This document shows positions 1-12,663 of a stretch of DNA of 64,000 nucleotides, one piece after another. The translations under genes were made by a program, and so were the position numbers. The DNA comes from Larix kaempferi (lineage: Eukaryota; Streptophyta; Pinopsida; Pinales; Pinaceae). The DNA lies in the NCBI GenBank assembly GCA_027924585.1, contig BSBM01001138.1, positions 11,961,001 to 12,025,000 on the forward strand, given 5' to 3'. The notes beneath the pieces are model-generated. The model searched no databases. It saw nothing but the letters and a program-made list of their open reading frames with translations, and was not told where the DNA came from. How positions within the stretch are numbered: position 1 is the first letter of the stretch; every line of letters begins with the position of its first letter.

Positions 1-1328
1 ATTACAAGACCAGATACCATAAAACTAATGAAACCTCCACAATATCTTATGCTTTACCACAAGCCAATACCAAAAAACATAATAAAAAAAAAACAAAAAA
101 AAAAAAAACTGGTAGTAAAGACCAAATTATGAAAAAATAAGATCAATATTTTTATATAAATATATTTTAAGAATGGTTATATATATTATAAAAAATAACA
201 TATTTATATATAAATATAAAAGCTAAAATTATAGTAAAAAAATATTACTATAATATGATTAAGATATAAATTTAAAATATGAATTTTATTGCCATAAATT
301 AGAAAGATCTTTTTTCTTTTTAAACTAATTTTTTAAAATTAATTTTGGAACTTAAACTTATGATCTTATGACTTCTATTACAACATAATATTTTATTTTC
401 AAGTGAATCCCCAATCAAACTCCACCTTTATCTCAAATGATTATGTTTTTAAAAATTATTTACACGTGTTATTTATAATTGTTTATCTAAATTTATGTAT
501 ATTTTCTAAAGTAATCTCACATCAAGTTTATTAAATAAATATTAATAGCGCCCAATAAGCATTGTCATTGAGCCACCTTGATACCAAACCCGCAAGCCAA
601 GGCTAGCCTTCGGAAAGTACAGGATCTCCAAGATGTAATTTATGTACTTATCTTATATTAAACCATCCAAACCATCCAAAATTAACTGATTCAAGTAAGA
701 CAACTGGAGAACACAATGGGAAACACTTATTTTGTCTCAACAAGAGTTTCATTCAAAGTGAATTAGCTAGAACTTTTCTTGGCCACATAAAACAAGAGTT
801 TCCTTCAAAGTGAATTAGCTAGAACTTTTCTTGGCCACATAAGATGCATAAGATCCAGGAACATGTATTTTTTAATATAGTGTTGTTGAACAATTGATTA
901 TGTTGTCACGTCTTTTTCAATGACAAAATGCCAAGAACTCTAAAATCTACATTTAAGTTTTTAACTAAATTTTAAAACCAATAAAAAAAAATATGATTGT
1001 TCTAAGCCATCTTTATACATTATAATTATTTGTAGTATTGAAATTTGATTTCCAATATTTTTATAGTATTTAATTTTGTATAGTATTGAAATTTGACTTC
1101 CAAATTTTGTATAGAGTGAAATTTGATTTTCAATAATAGATTTACTAATTTTAAAGTTTAAAATTATAAATTTTTAGATAAAGAGTTAATGATTGTTTTA
1201 AAGTAATAAAATCAAACAATTAACAACATTTTTTCAATATAAATACAAATACAATTTAAAACAATATTTGTTATAAAAAAAATCAACTAAATATAGAAAA
1301 TGAGTTTTAAGTTAATTATATAGAATAA

Positions 1329-2839
1329 CCCCCACAGCGGATGATGAATGTGGGTCGTCCCACGGAAAGGACAGCCAGACTGGAATCTGGACGCACGCCC
1401 GTCGATGTCAACCACGAGGATAGGCACATGCCATCTCAAACCTTCCATGTGTCCCAGGCTTAGCAAATGGTACTGCATACATGGACATGGAACCCCACGC
1501 TTAAATCATTCTTTGAACTGGGAATCTGGCTGTTCGTTGGCTCCTTCGTGTGTTTAGTCTTATCCGTGAGTCATTGATCGACTGCGAGTTAATGCCATTA
1601 CTCCAATGGAAGGCTATGAGTGGAACAGTAGGCATGTGCTCATTGTTAGCATTTACATCAAGAGGAAGCGGGTTCATGGTTTGTAGAGTAGCAGGAAACT
1701 AAATAGGAGTTGGGAAGACGCTTGGCTCACAGCCTTGTGACTCACGGTTTGTGGAAGTTTATCCTTTGGTTTGCTTGTAATTGTTGCAGAGATGTCGCCC
1801 GCAAAGAGAGCTTACATGCAGCGCAAATCTAAACCGTCAAGCCCCTCTCCTGGCCCGCCGGTGAGATTCATGCATGGAGTGGTGGGCAGGGATAATTTTA
1901 AGGACCTATAGATATTTAAAAGTGTATAAACCTTGGCGAATCTTACCAATTCTTAAAATGTCAACTATAAGATATTTGGCGATATTTTTCTAAAATTATT
2001 TCAATTTCTTAGGAATTCATATAGTTTATATAATAATTTGGCGATTTTTACAGTGAAAAAAGTATACCCCATCAAAATTGGGCAAAATGGGGCTTCAAAA
2101 AATGCAAATTGACGAATCTTTTTTTGAAAAAAAAATTGGAAAAATAGCCCATGGGCTAAATTTCGCCCCTAAAATTTACTTGGTGGTGGGTAAAGCCCGT
2201 CGCTTTAAAGAAGAAATCCCGCTAAAAGTCCATGAGGAAATTCAGGAGGAGGAGGAAGATGCCCAAGTGTCGCGTGGTTGTCTTTCAAACACTTGAATCA
2301 GAGGAGAATTCGAAGCTTTGGTCCTGGACCCAAGGAATACTAGAGGCCGCACCACCCTGTATCAGAGGACCCTGGACTACCGCTGGTTGCAGAAGTCAGT
2401 GCATGGAAAGACTCTGGCTGAGAGAGGGGAAGTGCAAGCAGAGATTCTCCTGCAACAGGATGAGATGGTTCTTCTTCTCAAGCAAATTCTCCAGAACCAT
2501 AAGCAAATAGCCCACTGGCTCGGCATCGAGCTCGCCAAGGAGCCTGGTTCTCATGCTGACCCGACTGGTTTGGACTTGTAGCCTAGTTTTAGATAAGCTC
2601 TATTTTTTTTGGCTTAATGAAAGCGATTCAACTCTGATCATGTTTAGTTTTTGGTTCCTTGAAAGACTGATGGAAAACTTTGTAATTTTGGATTTAGGTT
2701 TGTTTTCTCAGTTATGAGAGGGCCCTATAAACCCCTTAAATTTTGTTCCAGCTCTATTTTCTCAATCATGGGAGGACCCCGTAAAACTATGTACATTTTG
2801 ATAATAGCAATATAAAGATCTAACCTAACTTATAAAAAA
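1329..2839 (+). pseudogene. Processed retrocopy of an unrecognised transcript, unit 1 (with MITE insertion)
   Basis: A cDNA-like block, GC-richer than its surroundings, flanked by a 15-bp direct repeat AATTATATAGAATAA (1314-1328 and 2840-2854) and ending in a short A-run. That is the signature of LINE-type target-primed insertion. In this copy the reading frame is broken by nonsense changes (for example TAG in GGTTTGTAGAGTAGC near 1684) and by a 296-bp MITE at 1887-2182. The encoded protein family is not recognised. It is the same segment as in units 2 and 3, so the insertion predates the triplication. Confidence 0.75.
1887..2182. mobile_element. hAT-like MITE, 296 bp
   Basis: Present only in unit 1. 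It splits the sequence that reads straight through in units 2 and 3. It is flanked by an exact 8-bp duplication GTGGTGGG (1879-1886 and 2183-2190). The termini are CAGGGATAATTTTAAGG and the complement CAAGTAAATTTTAGG, which are imperfect inverted repeats. An 8-bp target duplication plus a CAGGG-type end is typical of hAT elements. There is no coding capacity. The empty sites in units 2 and 3 give direct proof of insertion. Confidence 0.85.
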
Positions 2840-4651
2840 AATTATATAGAATAAAATGTTATGGTTAATATTGAAATTTGATTTCCAAAATTTTTACTAA
2901 GACTTAATTTTATATAGTATTAAATCACTAATTTTATATAGTATTGAAATTTGATTTTTAATATTTTTATTGTACTTCATTTTAAGTTTACATTAATTTA
3001 AAATTTATAAAAAAATTAAATTTAAATTTTTAAATAAAGAATTAATGATTGTTGAAAGTAATAAAATCAAACAATTCATAATACATTTTTATGTAAATAC
3101 AAAATATAAAATAAAACAAGATAGGCTACAATATATATATATATATATTTGAAAAATGGTTGGTGAACATGTTACAAAAGTCCATAAAAAATAAGTTTGA
3201 AATGGTTGGTGAACATGTTACAAAATTGTTAGTCCATAAAAAAATAAGTTTAAAGTTAAAGAGAAAGTAAATAAAAAAATCATATTATTATTATAAAAAA
3301 TTATAAAATTTGTCATAGTAATAAGTAATTGTTATTAGACTATTTTATTTAAAATTAAATTAAAGAAAAGTCAACAATGTCATGTAAAAATTGTTACATG
3401 GTACTTAGAGAAAATTCCATATTAAATGATTTTAATTTTATTTAATTAAATCCACACTAATGAATATATTATTATCAATAACCTCTTTCACCAATAAAAA
3501 AATGAATGAATTTTTGTCTCAAAAAAATTAATTTCATAAAACTTTTTTTTACAAACATTAAAAACTTTATAAAATGAAATTGAATTATTGTGAAGTCAAA
3601 TAACTCAAAAAACTTCGAGTTGCAATTGAAAAGTATATTTCGTACTTTGACAAGGTCTAATAAGACTAATAAGATAAGACACATTCCACACCATATAAAA
3701 ACGTATGCATAGACTAATAAGACAAGATATGTCTACACCACCCTTTCCAACCTACCTCACCAAATAGATAGTATTCAAATTTGGTTTCCAATATTTTTAG
3801 TGTACTTTAAAAATCCATACAAGCATAGATCTCTCTAAAACTTGAATTTTAAGTTTTTAAAAAATTATTAATTATGAATTTTGAAATAAAAAATTAATAA
3901 TTTTTTTCACTGGTTTAAAGTAATATAATCCAACAATCAACAATGCATTTTCAATAATTATAAATACAAAATAAAACAAAAAACATTATGAAAGAAATTT
4001 TATATAATATAAACATGTGTGAATAAAAAAAATCATCTAAAATAAATTTAGATTTATTATAAGTTGACAACAAGTAAATATACTATAGTGTAGTTAATCT
4101 TTATTAAAATAAAAAAATAAATTTTAATTAATATATGGATTATAGATTAATAATTTATACTATATAAATTATCTTAAAAATGATATATTATAATAAATTT
4201 TAAATAAAACTTATATATTGAAAAAGTAAAATTAAAAAAAAATTACGTATTATTATTATAAATGGTTTTGGAAATTGAGGAAGTAGAAATTGAGAAAGTA
4301 ATGAATTTTTAATGTTAATGTTAGTATGCAATTTAGTTAAAATATTTAGATGGATGATCAAATATAGGAATAGATGGATTTGGTTCCATCCACTTGGGTT
4401 CAATTCCACTAAAACATTTCTTTTAGCATTGATTTGCTCCACCTATCATCCATCATCCATGTAATAAATGTTATAAGTCATTTTAAAATAAAATATTAAA
4501 GAATTATAATGTTAATGTGATGGAAATGGTGTTACAGCTGGTAGTTATCAAGTTTCTTGATTCAAGTTTTGATATCAGGAGGATACAATTCGAACGGGAA
4601 TGAAGTTTTGATCTAAGGAGGATCTGCATTGTTAGTTTTGACAATTCGAAC

Positions 4652-4952
4652 ATGAATGGGGTAGAGGGAATTTGGGACTTTGGGAAGAGGTTGAGTAGAA
4701 ATATGAGTGGCTGCAGATCTAACAGTGGAATTTAAGATGTGTTTGACAGATCATAGAGAGAAACAATTGAGGATGACGAAGAAGCTCTCAGATGTACAGC
4801 TCTGGAAAAGCTGCCAACCTATGATAAGTTGAGGACCAGTATCATCAAGCAAGCACTAGAGGAAAATAATAAGATGGATGTTGGCTACAGACAAGTGAAT
4901 GTTCAGAAGCTCAGCTTCACGGAAAGGCAGGCCTTCATTGATAGTGTCTTTA
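4652..4952 (+). pseudogene. Truncated PDR transporter exon-1 copy (unit 1)
   Basis: A near-identical copy of the first ~100 codons of the transporter that starts at 14486 ([17 protein letters not shown]...). Codon changes introduce a TAA soon after the SNSG motif and a TAG in the DRS-RE stretch, so it cannot be translated past ~30 residues. The homology stops at 4952, before the exon-1 splice donor, so it has no donor and cannot splice to downstream exons. It is a dead by-product of the tandem triplication. Confidence 0.92.
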
Positions 4953-5169
4953 TTCTTTTTATGCATGGTAGTTAGGAGGTAAATTCACCATTATTCTATT
5001 ATATAGAAGAGTATTTTTCTGTTTTTATAATGATAAGATAGATTTTTTTTCGGAGAAAAAAAATGTACTTTTATTATTTTTCTTGAAAATAAAAAATCAC
5101 ATAGTATCTTGTTTAATTCAATAGATATATGTAAAACATCCAAAAATAATTATTTATGTCTCTATTTTC

Positions 5170-6494
5170 ATTACAAGACCAGATACCATAAAACTAATGC
5201 AGCCTCTTATTTCTTATGCTTTACCACAAGCCAATACCAAAAAACATAAAACAAAAAAAAATAATAATAATAAAAAAAACAAAAAAAAAACTGGTAGTAA
5301 AGACCAAATTCTGAAAAAATAAGATCAATATTTTTATATAAATATATTTTAAGAATGGTTATATATATTATAAAAAATAACATATTTATATATAAATATA
5401 AAAGCTAAAATTATAGTAAAAAAATATTATTATAATATGATTAAGATATAAATTTAAAATATGAATTTTATTACCATAAATTAGAAAGATCTTTTTTCTT
5501 TTTAAACTAATTTTTTAAAATTAATTTTAGAACTTAAACTTATGATCTTATGACTTCTATTACAACATAATATTTTATTTTCAAGTGAATCCCTAATCAA
5601 ACTCCACCTTTACCTCAAATGATTATGTTTTTAAAAATTATTTACATGTGTTATTTATAATTGTTTATCTAAATTTATGTATATTTTCTAGAGTAATCTC
5701 GCATCAAGTTTATTAAATAAATATTAATAGCACCCAATAAGCATTGTCACTGAGCCACCTTGATACCAAACCCGCAAGCCAAGGCTAGCCTTCGGAAAGT
5801 ACAGGATCTCCAAGATGTAATTTATGTACTTATCTTATATTAAACCATCCAAAACATCCAAAATTAACTGATTCAAGTAAGACAACTGGAGAACACAATG
5901 GGAAACACTTATTTTGTCTCAACAAGAGTTTCATTCAAAGTGAATTAGCTAGAACTTTTCTTGGCCACATAAAACAAGAGTTTCCTTCAAAGTGAATTAG
6001 CTAGAACTTTTCTTGGCCACATAAGATGCATAAGATCCAGGAACATGTATTTTTTAATATAGTGTTGTTGAACAATTGATTATGTTGTCACGTCTTTTTC
6101 AATGACAAAATGCCAAGAACTCTAAAATCTACATTTAAGTTTTTAACTAAATTTTAAAACCAATAAAAAAAAATATGATTGTTCTAAGCCATCTTTATAC
6201 ATTATAATTATTTGTAGTATTGAAATTTGATTTCCAATATTTTTACAGTATTTAATTTTGTATAGTATTGAAATTTGACTTCCAAATTTTGTATAGAGTG
6301 AAATTTCATTTTCAATAATAAATTTACTAATTTTAAAATTTAAAATTATAAATTTTTAGATAAACAGTTAATGATTGTTTAAAGTAATAAAATCAAACAA
6401 TTAACAACATTTTTTCAATATAAATACAAATACAATTTAAAACAATATTTGTTATAAAAAAAATCAACTAAATATAGAAAATGAGTTTTAAGTT
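5170..6494. other. AT-rich non-coding part of unit 2
   Basis: AT-rich DNA with no supported gene; the equivalent of 1-1313 and 10119-11441. It holds the 52-bp tandem duplication (AACAAGAGTTTC...GGCCACATAA) and two copies of a dispersed motif GAAATTTGATTTCCAATATTTTT that also occurs near 2872, 2945 and 3775 and on the other strand near 48360-48470. Short reading frames here are low-complexity artefacts. Confidence 0.7.
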
Positions 6495-6509
6495 AATTAT
6501 ATAGAATAA

Positions 6510-7715
6510 CCCCCATAGCGGGTGATGAATGTGGGTCGTCCCACGGAGAGGATAGCCAGACCGGAAGCTAGACGCACGCCCGTCGATGTCAGCCACGAGG
6601 CTAAGCACATGCCATCTCAAACCTTCCATGTGTCCCAAGCTTAGCAAATGGTACTGCATACATGGAGATGGAACCCCACGCTTAAATCATTCTTCGAACT
6701 GGGAATCTGGCCGTTTGCTGGCTCCTTCGTGTGTTTAGTCTTATCTGTGAGTCATTGATCGACTGCGAGTTAATACCATTACTCCAATGGAAGGCTATGA
6801 GTGGAACGGTACGCATGTGCTCATTGTTACCATTTACATCAAGAGGAAGCGGGTTCATGGTTTGCAGAGTAGCAGGAAACTAAACAGGAGTTGGGAGGAC
6901 GCTTGGCTCACAGCCCTGCGACTCACGGTTTGTGGAAGTTTATCCTCTGTTTTTCTTGTATTTGTTGCAGAGATGTCGCCCACAAAGAGAGCTTACATGC
7001 AGCGCAAATATAAACCGTCAGGACCCTCTCCTAGCCCACCGGTGAGATTCATGCATGGAGTGGTGGGTAAAGCCCGTCGCTTTAAAGAAGAAATCCCGCT
7101 AAAAGTCCATGAGGAAATTCAGGAGGCGGAGGAAGATGCCCAAGTGTTGCGTGGTTGTCTTTCAAACACTGGAATCAGAGGAGAATTCGAAGCTTTGGTC
7201 CTGGACCCAAGGAATACTAGAGGCCGCACCACCCTGTATCAGAGGACCCTGGACTACCGCTGGTTGCAGAAGTCAGTGCATGGAAAGACTCTGGCTAAGA
7301 GAGGGGAAGCGCAAGCGGAGATTCTCCTGCAACAGGATGAGATGGTTCTTCTTCTCAAACAAATTCTCCAGAACCATAAGCAAATAGCCCACTGGCTCGG
7401 CATCAAGCTCGCCAGGGAGCCTGGTTCTCATGCTGACCCGACTAGTTTGGACTTGTAGCCTAGTTTTAGATAAGCTCTATTTTTTTTGGCTTAATGAAAG
7501 CGATTCAACTCTGTTAATGTTTAGTTTCTGGTTTCTTGAAAGACTGATGGAAAACTTAGTAATTTTGGATTTAGGTCTGTTTTCTCAGTTATGAGAGGGC
7601 CCTATAAACCCCTTAAATTTTGTTCTAGCTCTATTTTCTCAATCATGGGAGGACCCCGTAAAACTCTGTACATTTTGATAATAGCAATATAAAGATATAA
7701 CCTAACTTATAAAAA
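6510..7715 (+). pseudogene. Processed retrocopy, unit 2, retaining a 223-codon open frame
   Basis: The best-preserved copy of the retro-inserted segment. The 15-bp target duplication AATTATATAGAATAA lies at 6495-6509; its partner, missing one T, follows an A-run at ~7716-7729. An open frame runs 6787-7458 (223 codons). An internal ATG at 6973, preceded by TTGTTGCAGAG, may be the original start and would give 161 residues. The predicted protein is basic, with an MSPTKRAYMQRK start, an LDPRNTRGRTTLYQR stretch and a C-terminal helix (QQDEMVLLLKQILQNHKQIA). I do not recognise the family. It could be a retrocopy of a host gene or a SINE/LINE-derived chimera. The equivalent frames in units 1 and 3 are broken, so selection on this one is doubtful. 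Confidence 0.65.
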
Positions 7716-7996
7716 AATATATAGAATAAAATGTTATGATTAATATTGAAATTTGATTTCCAAAAATTTTACTATTTTATATAGTATTGAATCACTAATT
7801 TTATATAATATTGAAATTTGATTTTTAATATTTTTATTGTACTTCATTTTAAGTTTACATTAATTTAAAATTTATAAAAAAATTAAATTTAAATTTTTAA
7901 ATAAAGACTTAATGATTGTTGAAAGTTAGAAAATCAAACAATTCATAATACATTTTTAATGTAAATACAAAATATAAAATAAAACAAGATATGTTA

Positions 7997-8031
<35 letters not shown>

Positions 8032-8611
8032 AAAAATGGTTGGTGAACATGTTACAAAAGTTCATAAAAAATAAGTTTGAAATGGTTTGTGAACATGCTA
8101 CAAAGTTGTTAGTCCATAAAATATAAGCTTAAAGTTAAAGAGAAAGTAAATAAAAAAATCATATTATTATTATAAAAAATTATAAAATTTGTCATATTAA
8201 TAAGTAATTGTGATTAGAATATTTTATTAAAAAATAAATTAAACAAAAGTCAACAATGTCATGTAAAAATTGTTACATGGTATTTAGAGAAAATTTCATA
8301 TTAAATGTTTTTAATTTTTTTTAATTAAATCCACACTAATGAATATATTATCATCAATAACCTCTTTCACCAATAAAAAATGAATGAATTTTTTGTTTAA
8401 AAAAATTAATTTCATAAAACTTTTTTTTACAAACATTAAAAACTTTATAAAATGAAATTGAATTAGTGTGAAGTCAAATAACTCAAAAAACTTTGAGTTG
8501 CAATTGAAAAGTATAGTTCATACTTTGACAAGGTCTAATAAGACTAATAAGATAAGACACATTCCACACCATATAAAAACGTATACATAGACTAATAAGA
8601 CAATATATGTC

Positions 8612-8733
8612 TACACCACCCTTTCCAACCTACCTCACCACCAAATAGATAGTATTCAAATTTGGTTTCCAATACACCACCCTTTCCAACCTACCTCACC
8701 ACCAAATAGATAGTATTCAAATTTGGTTTCCAA
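8612..8733 (+). repeat. 61-bp tandem duplication private to unit 2
   Basis: TACACCACCCTTTCCAACC... through ...TTTGGTTTCCAA is present twice with period 61. Units 1 and 3 have it once (near 3730 and 13568). A recent local duplication useful for ordering the copies. Confidence 0.9.
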
Positions 8734-9600
8734 TATTTTTAGTGTACTTTAAAAATCCATACAAGCATAGATCTCTCTAAAACTTGAATTTTAAGTTTTT
8801 AAAAAATTATTAATTGTGAATTTTTAAATAAAAAATTAATAATTTTTTTCACTGATTTAAAGTAATATAATCCAACAATCAACAATGCATTTTCAATAAT
8901 TATAAATACAAAATAAAACAAAAAACATTATGAAAGAAAGTTTATATAATATAAACATGTGTGAATAAAAAAAAATCATCTAAAATAAATTTAGATTTAT
9001 TATAAGTTGACAACAAGTAAGTAAATATACTATAGTGTAGTTAATCTTTATAAAAATAAAAAATAAATTTTAATTAATATATAGATTATACATTAATAAC
9101 TTGTACTATATAAATTATCTTAAAAATGATATATTATAATAAATTTTAAATAAAACTTATATATTGAAAAAGTAAAATTAAAAAAAAAAAATTACTTATT
9201 ATTATTATAAATGGTTTTGGAAATTGAAGAAGTAGAAATTGAGAAAGCAATGAATTTTTAATATTAATGTTAGTATGCCATTTAGTTAAAATATTTAGAT
9301 GGATGATCAAATATAGGAATAGATTGATTTGGTTCCATCCACCTGGGTTCAATTTCATTAAAACATCTCTTTTAGCTTTGATTTGCTCCACCTATCATCC
9401 ATCATCCATGTAATAAATTTTATAAATGATTTTAAAATAAAATATTAAAGAATTATAATGTTAATGTGATGGAAATGGTGTTACAGCTGGTAGTTATCAA
9501 GTTTCCTGATTCAAGTTTTGATATCAGGAGGATACAATTCGAACGGGAATGAAGTTTTGATCTAAGGAGGATATGCATTGTTAGTTTTGACAATTCGAAC

Positions 9601-9901
9601 ATGAATGGGGTAGAGGGAATTTGGGACTTTGGGAAGAGGTTGAGTAGAAATATGAGTGGCAGCAGATCTAACAGCGGAGTTGAAGATGTGTTTGATAGAT
9701 CACAGAGAGAAATAATTGACGTTGACGAAGAAGCTCTCAGATGGACAGCTCTGGAAAAGCTGCCAACCTATGATAAGTTGAGGACCAGTATCATCAAGCA
9801 AGCACTAGAGGAAAATAATAAGATGGACGTTGGCTACAGACAAGTGAATGTTTAGAAGCTCAGCTTCACGGAAAGGCAGGCCTTCATTGATAGTGTCTTT
9901 A
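9601..9901 (+). pseudogene. Truncated PDR transporter exon-1 copy (unit 2)
   Basis: A copy of the transporter N-terminus, open for 84 codons from the ATG at 9601. It retains DEEALRW, the tryptophan usual in PDR N-termini. A CAG-to-TAG change ends the frame after YRQVNV. Like the unit-1 copy it stops at the duplication junction (9901) before any splice donor, and runs into unit-3 upstream DNA. It could at most produce a short N-terminal peptide. No function is inferred. Confidence 0.92.
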
Positions 9902-11456
9902 TTCTTTTTATGCATGGTAGTTAGGAGGTAAATTCACCATTACTCTATTATATAGAAGACTATTTTTCTTTTTCTATAATGATAAGATAGATTTTTTTTC
10001 GGAGAAAAAAAATGTACTTTTATTATTTTTCTTGAAAATCAAAAAGCACATAGTATCCTGTTTAATTCAATGGATATATGTAAAACATCCAAAAATAATT
10101 ATTTATGTCTCTATTTTCATTACAAGACCAGATACCATAAAACTAGTGCAACCTCCACAATATCTTATGCTTTACCACAAGCCAATACCAAAAAACATAA
10201 AAAAACAAAAAACAAAAAACAAAAAACAAAAACAAAAACAAAAAACTGGTGGAAAAAACCAAATTCTGAAAAAATAAGATCAATATTTTTATATAAATAT
10301 ATTTTAAGAATGGTTATATATATTATAAAAAATAACATATTTATATATAAATATAAAAGCTAAAATTATAGTAAAAAAATATTATTATAATATGATTAAG
10401 ATATAAATTTAAAATATGAATTTTATTACCATAAATTAGAAAGATCTTTTTTCTTTTTAAACTAATTTTTTAAAATTAATTTTGGAACTTAAACTTATGA
10501 TCTTATGACTTCTATTACAACATAATATTTTATTTTCAAGTGAATCCCTAATCAAACTCCACCTTTATCTCAAATGATTATGTTTTTAAAAATTATTTAC
10601 ATTTGTTATTTATAATTGTTTATCTAAATTTATGTATATTTTCTAAAGTAATCTCGCATCAAGTTTATTAAATAAATATTAATAGCGCCCAATAAGCATT
10701 GTCACTGAGCCACCTTGATACCAAACCCGCAAGCCAAGACTAGCCTTCGGAAAGTACAGAATCTCCAAGATGTAATTTATGTACTTATCTTATATTAAAC
10801 CATCCAAAATTAACTGATTCAAGTAAGACAACTGGAGAACACAATGGGAAACACTTATTTTGTCTCAACAAGAGTTTCATTCAAAGTGAATTAGCTAGAA
10901 CTTTTCTTGGCCACATAAAACAAGAGTTTCCTTCAAAGTGAATTAGCTAGAACTTTTCTTCGCCACATAAGATGCATAAGATCCAGGAACATGTTTTTTT
11001 TAATATAGTGTTGTTGAACAATTGATTATGTTGTCACGTCTTTTTCAATGACAAAATGCCAAGAACTCTAAAATCTACATTTAAGTTTTTAACTAAATTT
11101 TAAAACCAATAAAAAAAAATATGATTGTTCTAAGCCATCTTTATACATTATAATTATTTGTAGTATTGAAATTTGATTTCCAATATTTTTACTGTATTTA
11201 ATTTTGTATAGTATTGAAATTTGACTTCCAAATTTTGTATAGAGTGAAATTTCATTTTCAATAATAAATTTACTAATTTTAAAATTATAAATTATAAATT
11301 TTTAGATAAAGAGTTAATGATTGTTTTAAAGTAATAAAATCAAACAATTAACAACATTTTTTCAATATAAATACAAATACAATTTAAAACAATATTTGTT
11401 ATAAAAAAAATCAATTAAATATAGAAAATGAGTTTTAAGTTAATTATATAGAATAA

Positions 11457-12663
11457 CCCCCACAGCAAGTGATGAATGTGGGTCGTCCCACGGAAAGGAC
11501 AGCCAGACCAGAAGCTGGATGCACGCCCGTCGATGTCATCCACAAGGCTAGGCACATGCCATCTCAAACCTTCCATGTGTCCCAGGCTTAGCAAATGGTA
11601 CTGCATACATGGAGATGGAACCCCACACTTAAATCATTCTTCGAACTGGGAATCTGGCCGTTTGCTGGCTCCTTCGTGTGTTTAGTCTTATCCGTGAGTC
11701 ATTGATCGACTGCGAGTTAATGCCATCACTCCAATGGAAGGCTATAAGTGGAACGGTACGCATGTGCTCATTGTTAGCATTTACATCAAGAGGAAGCGGG
11801 TTCATGGTTTGCAGAGTAGCAGGAAACTAAACAGGAGTTGGGAGGACGCTTGGCTCACAGCCCTGCGACTCACGGTTTGTGGAAGGTTATCCTCTGGTTT
11901 GCTTGTAGTTGTTGCAGAGATGTCGCCCACAAAGAGAGCTTACATGCAACGCAGATCTAAACCGTCAGGCCCCTCTCCTGGCCCGCCGGTGAGATTCATG
12001 CATGGAGTGGTGGGTAAAGCCCGTCGCTTTAAAGAAGAAATCCCACTAAAAGTCCATTAGGAAATTCAAGAGGCGGAGGAAGATGCCCAAGTGTCGCGTG
12101 GTTGTCTTTCAAACACTGGAATCAGAGGAGAATTCGAAGCTTTGGTCCTGGACCCTAGGAATACTAGAGGCCGCACCACCCTGTATCAGAGGACCCTGGA
12201 CTACCGCTGGTTGCAGAAGTCAGTGCATGGAAAGACTCTGGCTGAGAGAGGGGAAGCGCAAGCGGAGATTCTCCTGCAACAGGATGAGATGGTTCTTCTT
12301 CTCAAACAAATTCTCCAGAACCATAAGCAAATAGCCCACTAGCTCGGCATCGAGCTCGCTAGGGAGCCTGGTTCTCATGCTGACCCGACTGGTTTGGACT
12401 TGTAGCCTAGTTTTAGATAAGCTCTGTTTTTTTTGGCTTAATGAAAGCGATTCAACTCTGCTCATGTTTAGTTTCTGGTTTCTTGAAAAACTGATGGAAA
12501 ACTTAGTAATTTTGGATTTAGGTCTGTTTTCTCAGTTATGAGAGGGCCCTATAAACCCCTTAAATTTTGTTCTAGCTCTATTTTCTCAATCATTAGAGGA
12601 CCCTGTAAAACTCTGTACATTTTGATAATAGCAATATAAAGATCTAACCTAACTTATAAAAAA
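11457..12663 (+). pseudogene. Processed retrocopy, unit 3
   Basis: Third copy of the retro-inserted segment, with exact 15-bp target duplications at 11442-11456 and 12664-12678 and a short A-tail. The long frame is cut by TAG at 12058 (after KVH) and again by TAG near 12341 (replacing the TGG of AHW in unit 2). It has no MITE. Length 1207 bp matches unit 2. Confidence 0.75.

Larger units (their letters stand above)
1..4952 (+). repeat. Tandem unit 1 (5'-truncated by window edge)
   Basis: First of three head-to-tail copies of a ~4.9-5.2 kb unit. The opening motif ATTACAAGACCAGATACCAT recurs at 5170 and 10119. The unit ends at 4952 inside a copy of transporter exon 1, immediately before the sequence that opens unit 2 (TTCTTTTTATGCATGG). 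About 220 bp of the unit start lies left of the window, so more copies could exist there. This copy is longer than the others mainly because of a 296-bp MITE. It also carries the 52-bp tandem duplication at 739-842 and a short (AT)n run near 3131-3150, both shared with the other units. Confidence 0.95.
4953..9901 (+). repeat. Tandem unit 2
   Basis: Complete middle copy of the unit, 4949 bp from one exon-1 junction to the next. It is collinear with units 1 and 3 through the AT-rich DNA, the retrocopy and exon 1. Private changes are a 61-bp tandem duplication at 8612-8733 (motif CACCACCCTTTCCAACC) and a longer (AT)n run near 7998-8029. The 52-bp duplication seen in unit 1 is present at 5921-6024. 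It ends where transporter exon-1 sequence stops at ...GATAGTGTCTTTA and unit-3 start sequence follows. Confidence 0.95.

Noticed and set aside
1329-2839. LINE with its own coding region
   Set aside because: Has the target duplication and A-tail of LINE-driven insertion but no RT or endonuclease motif, so a retrocopy fits better.
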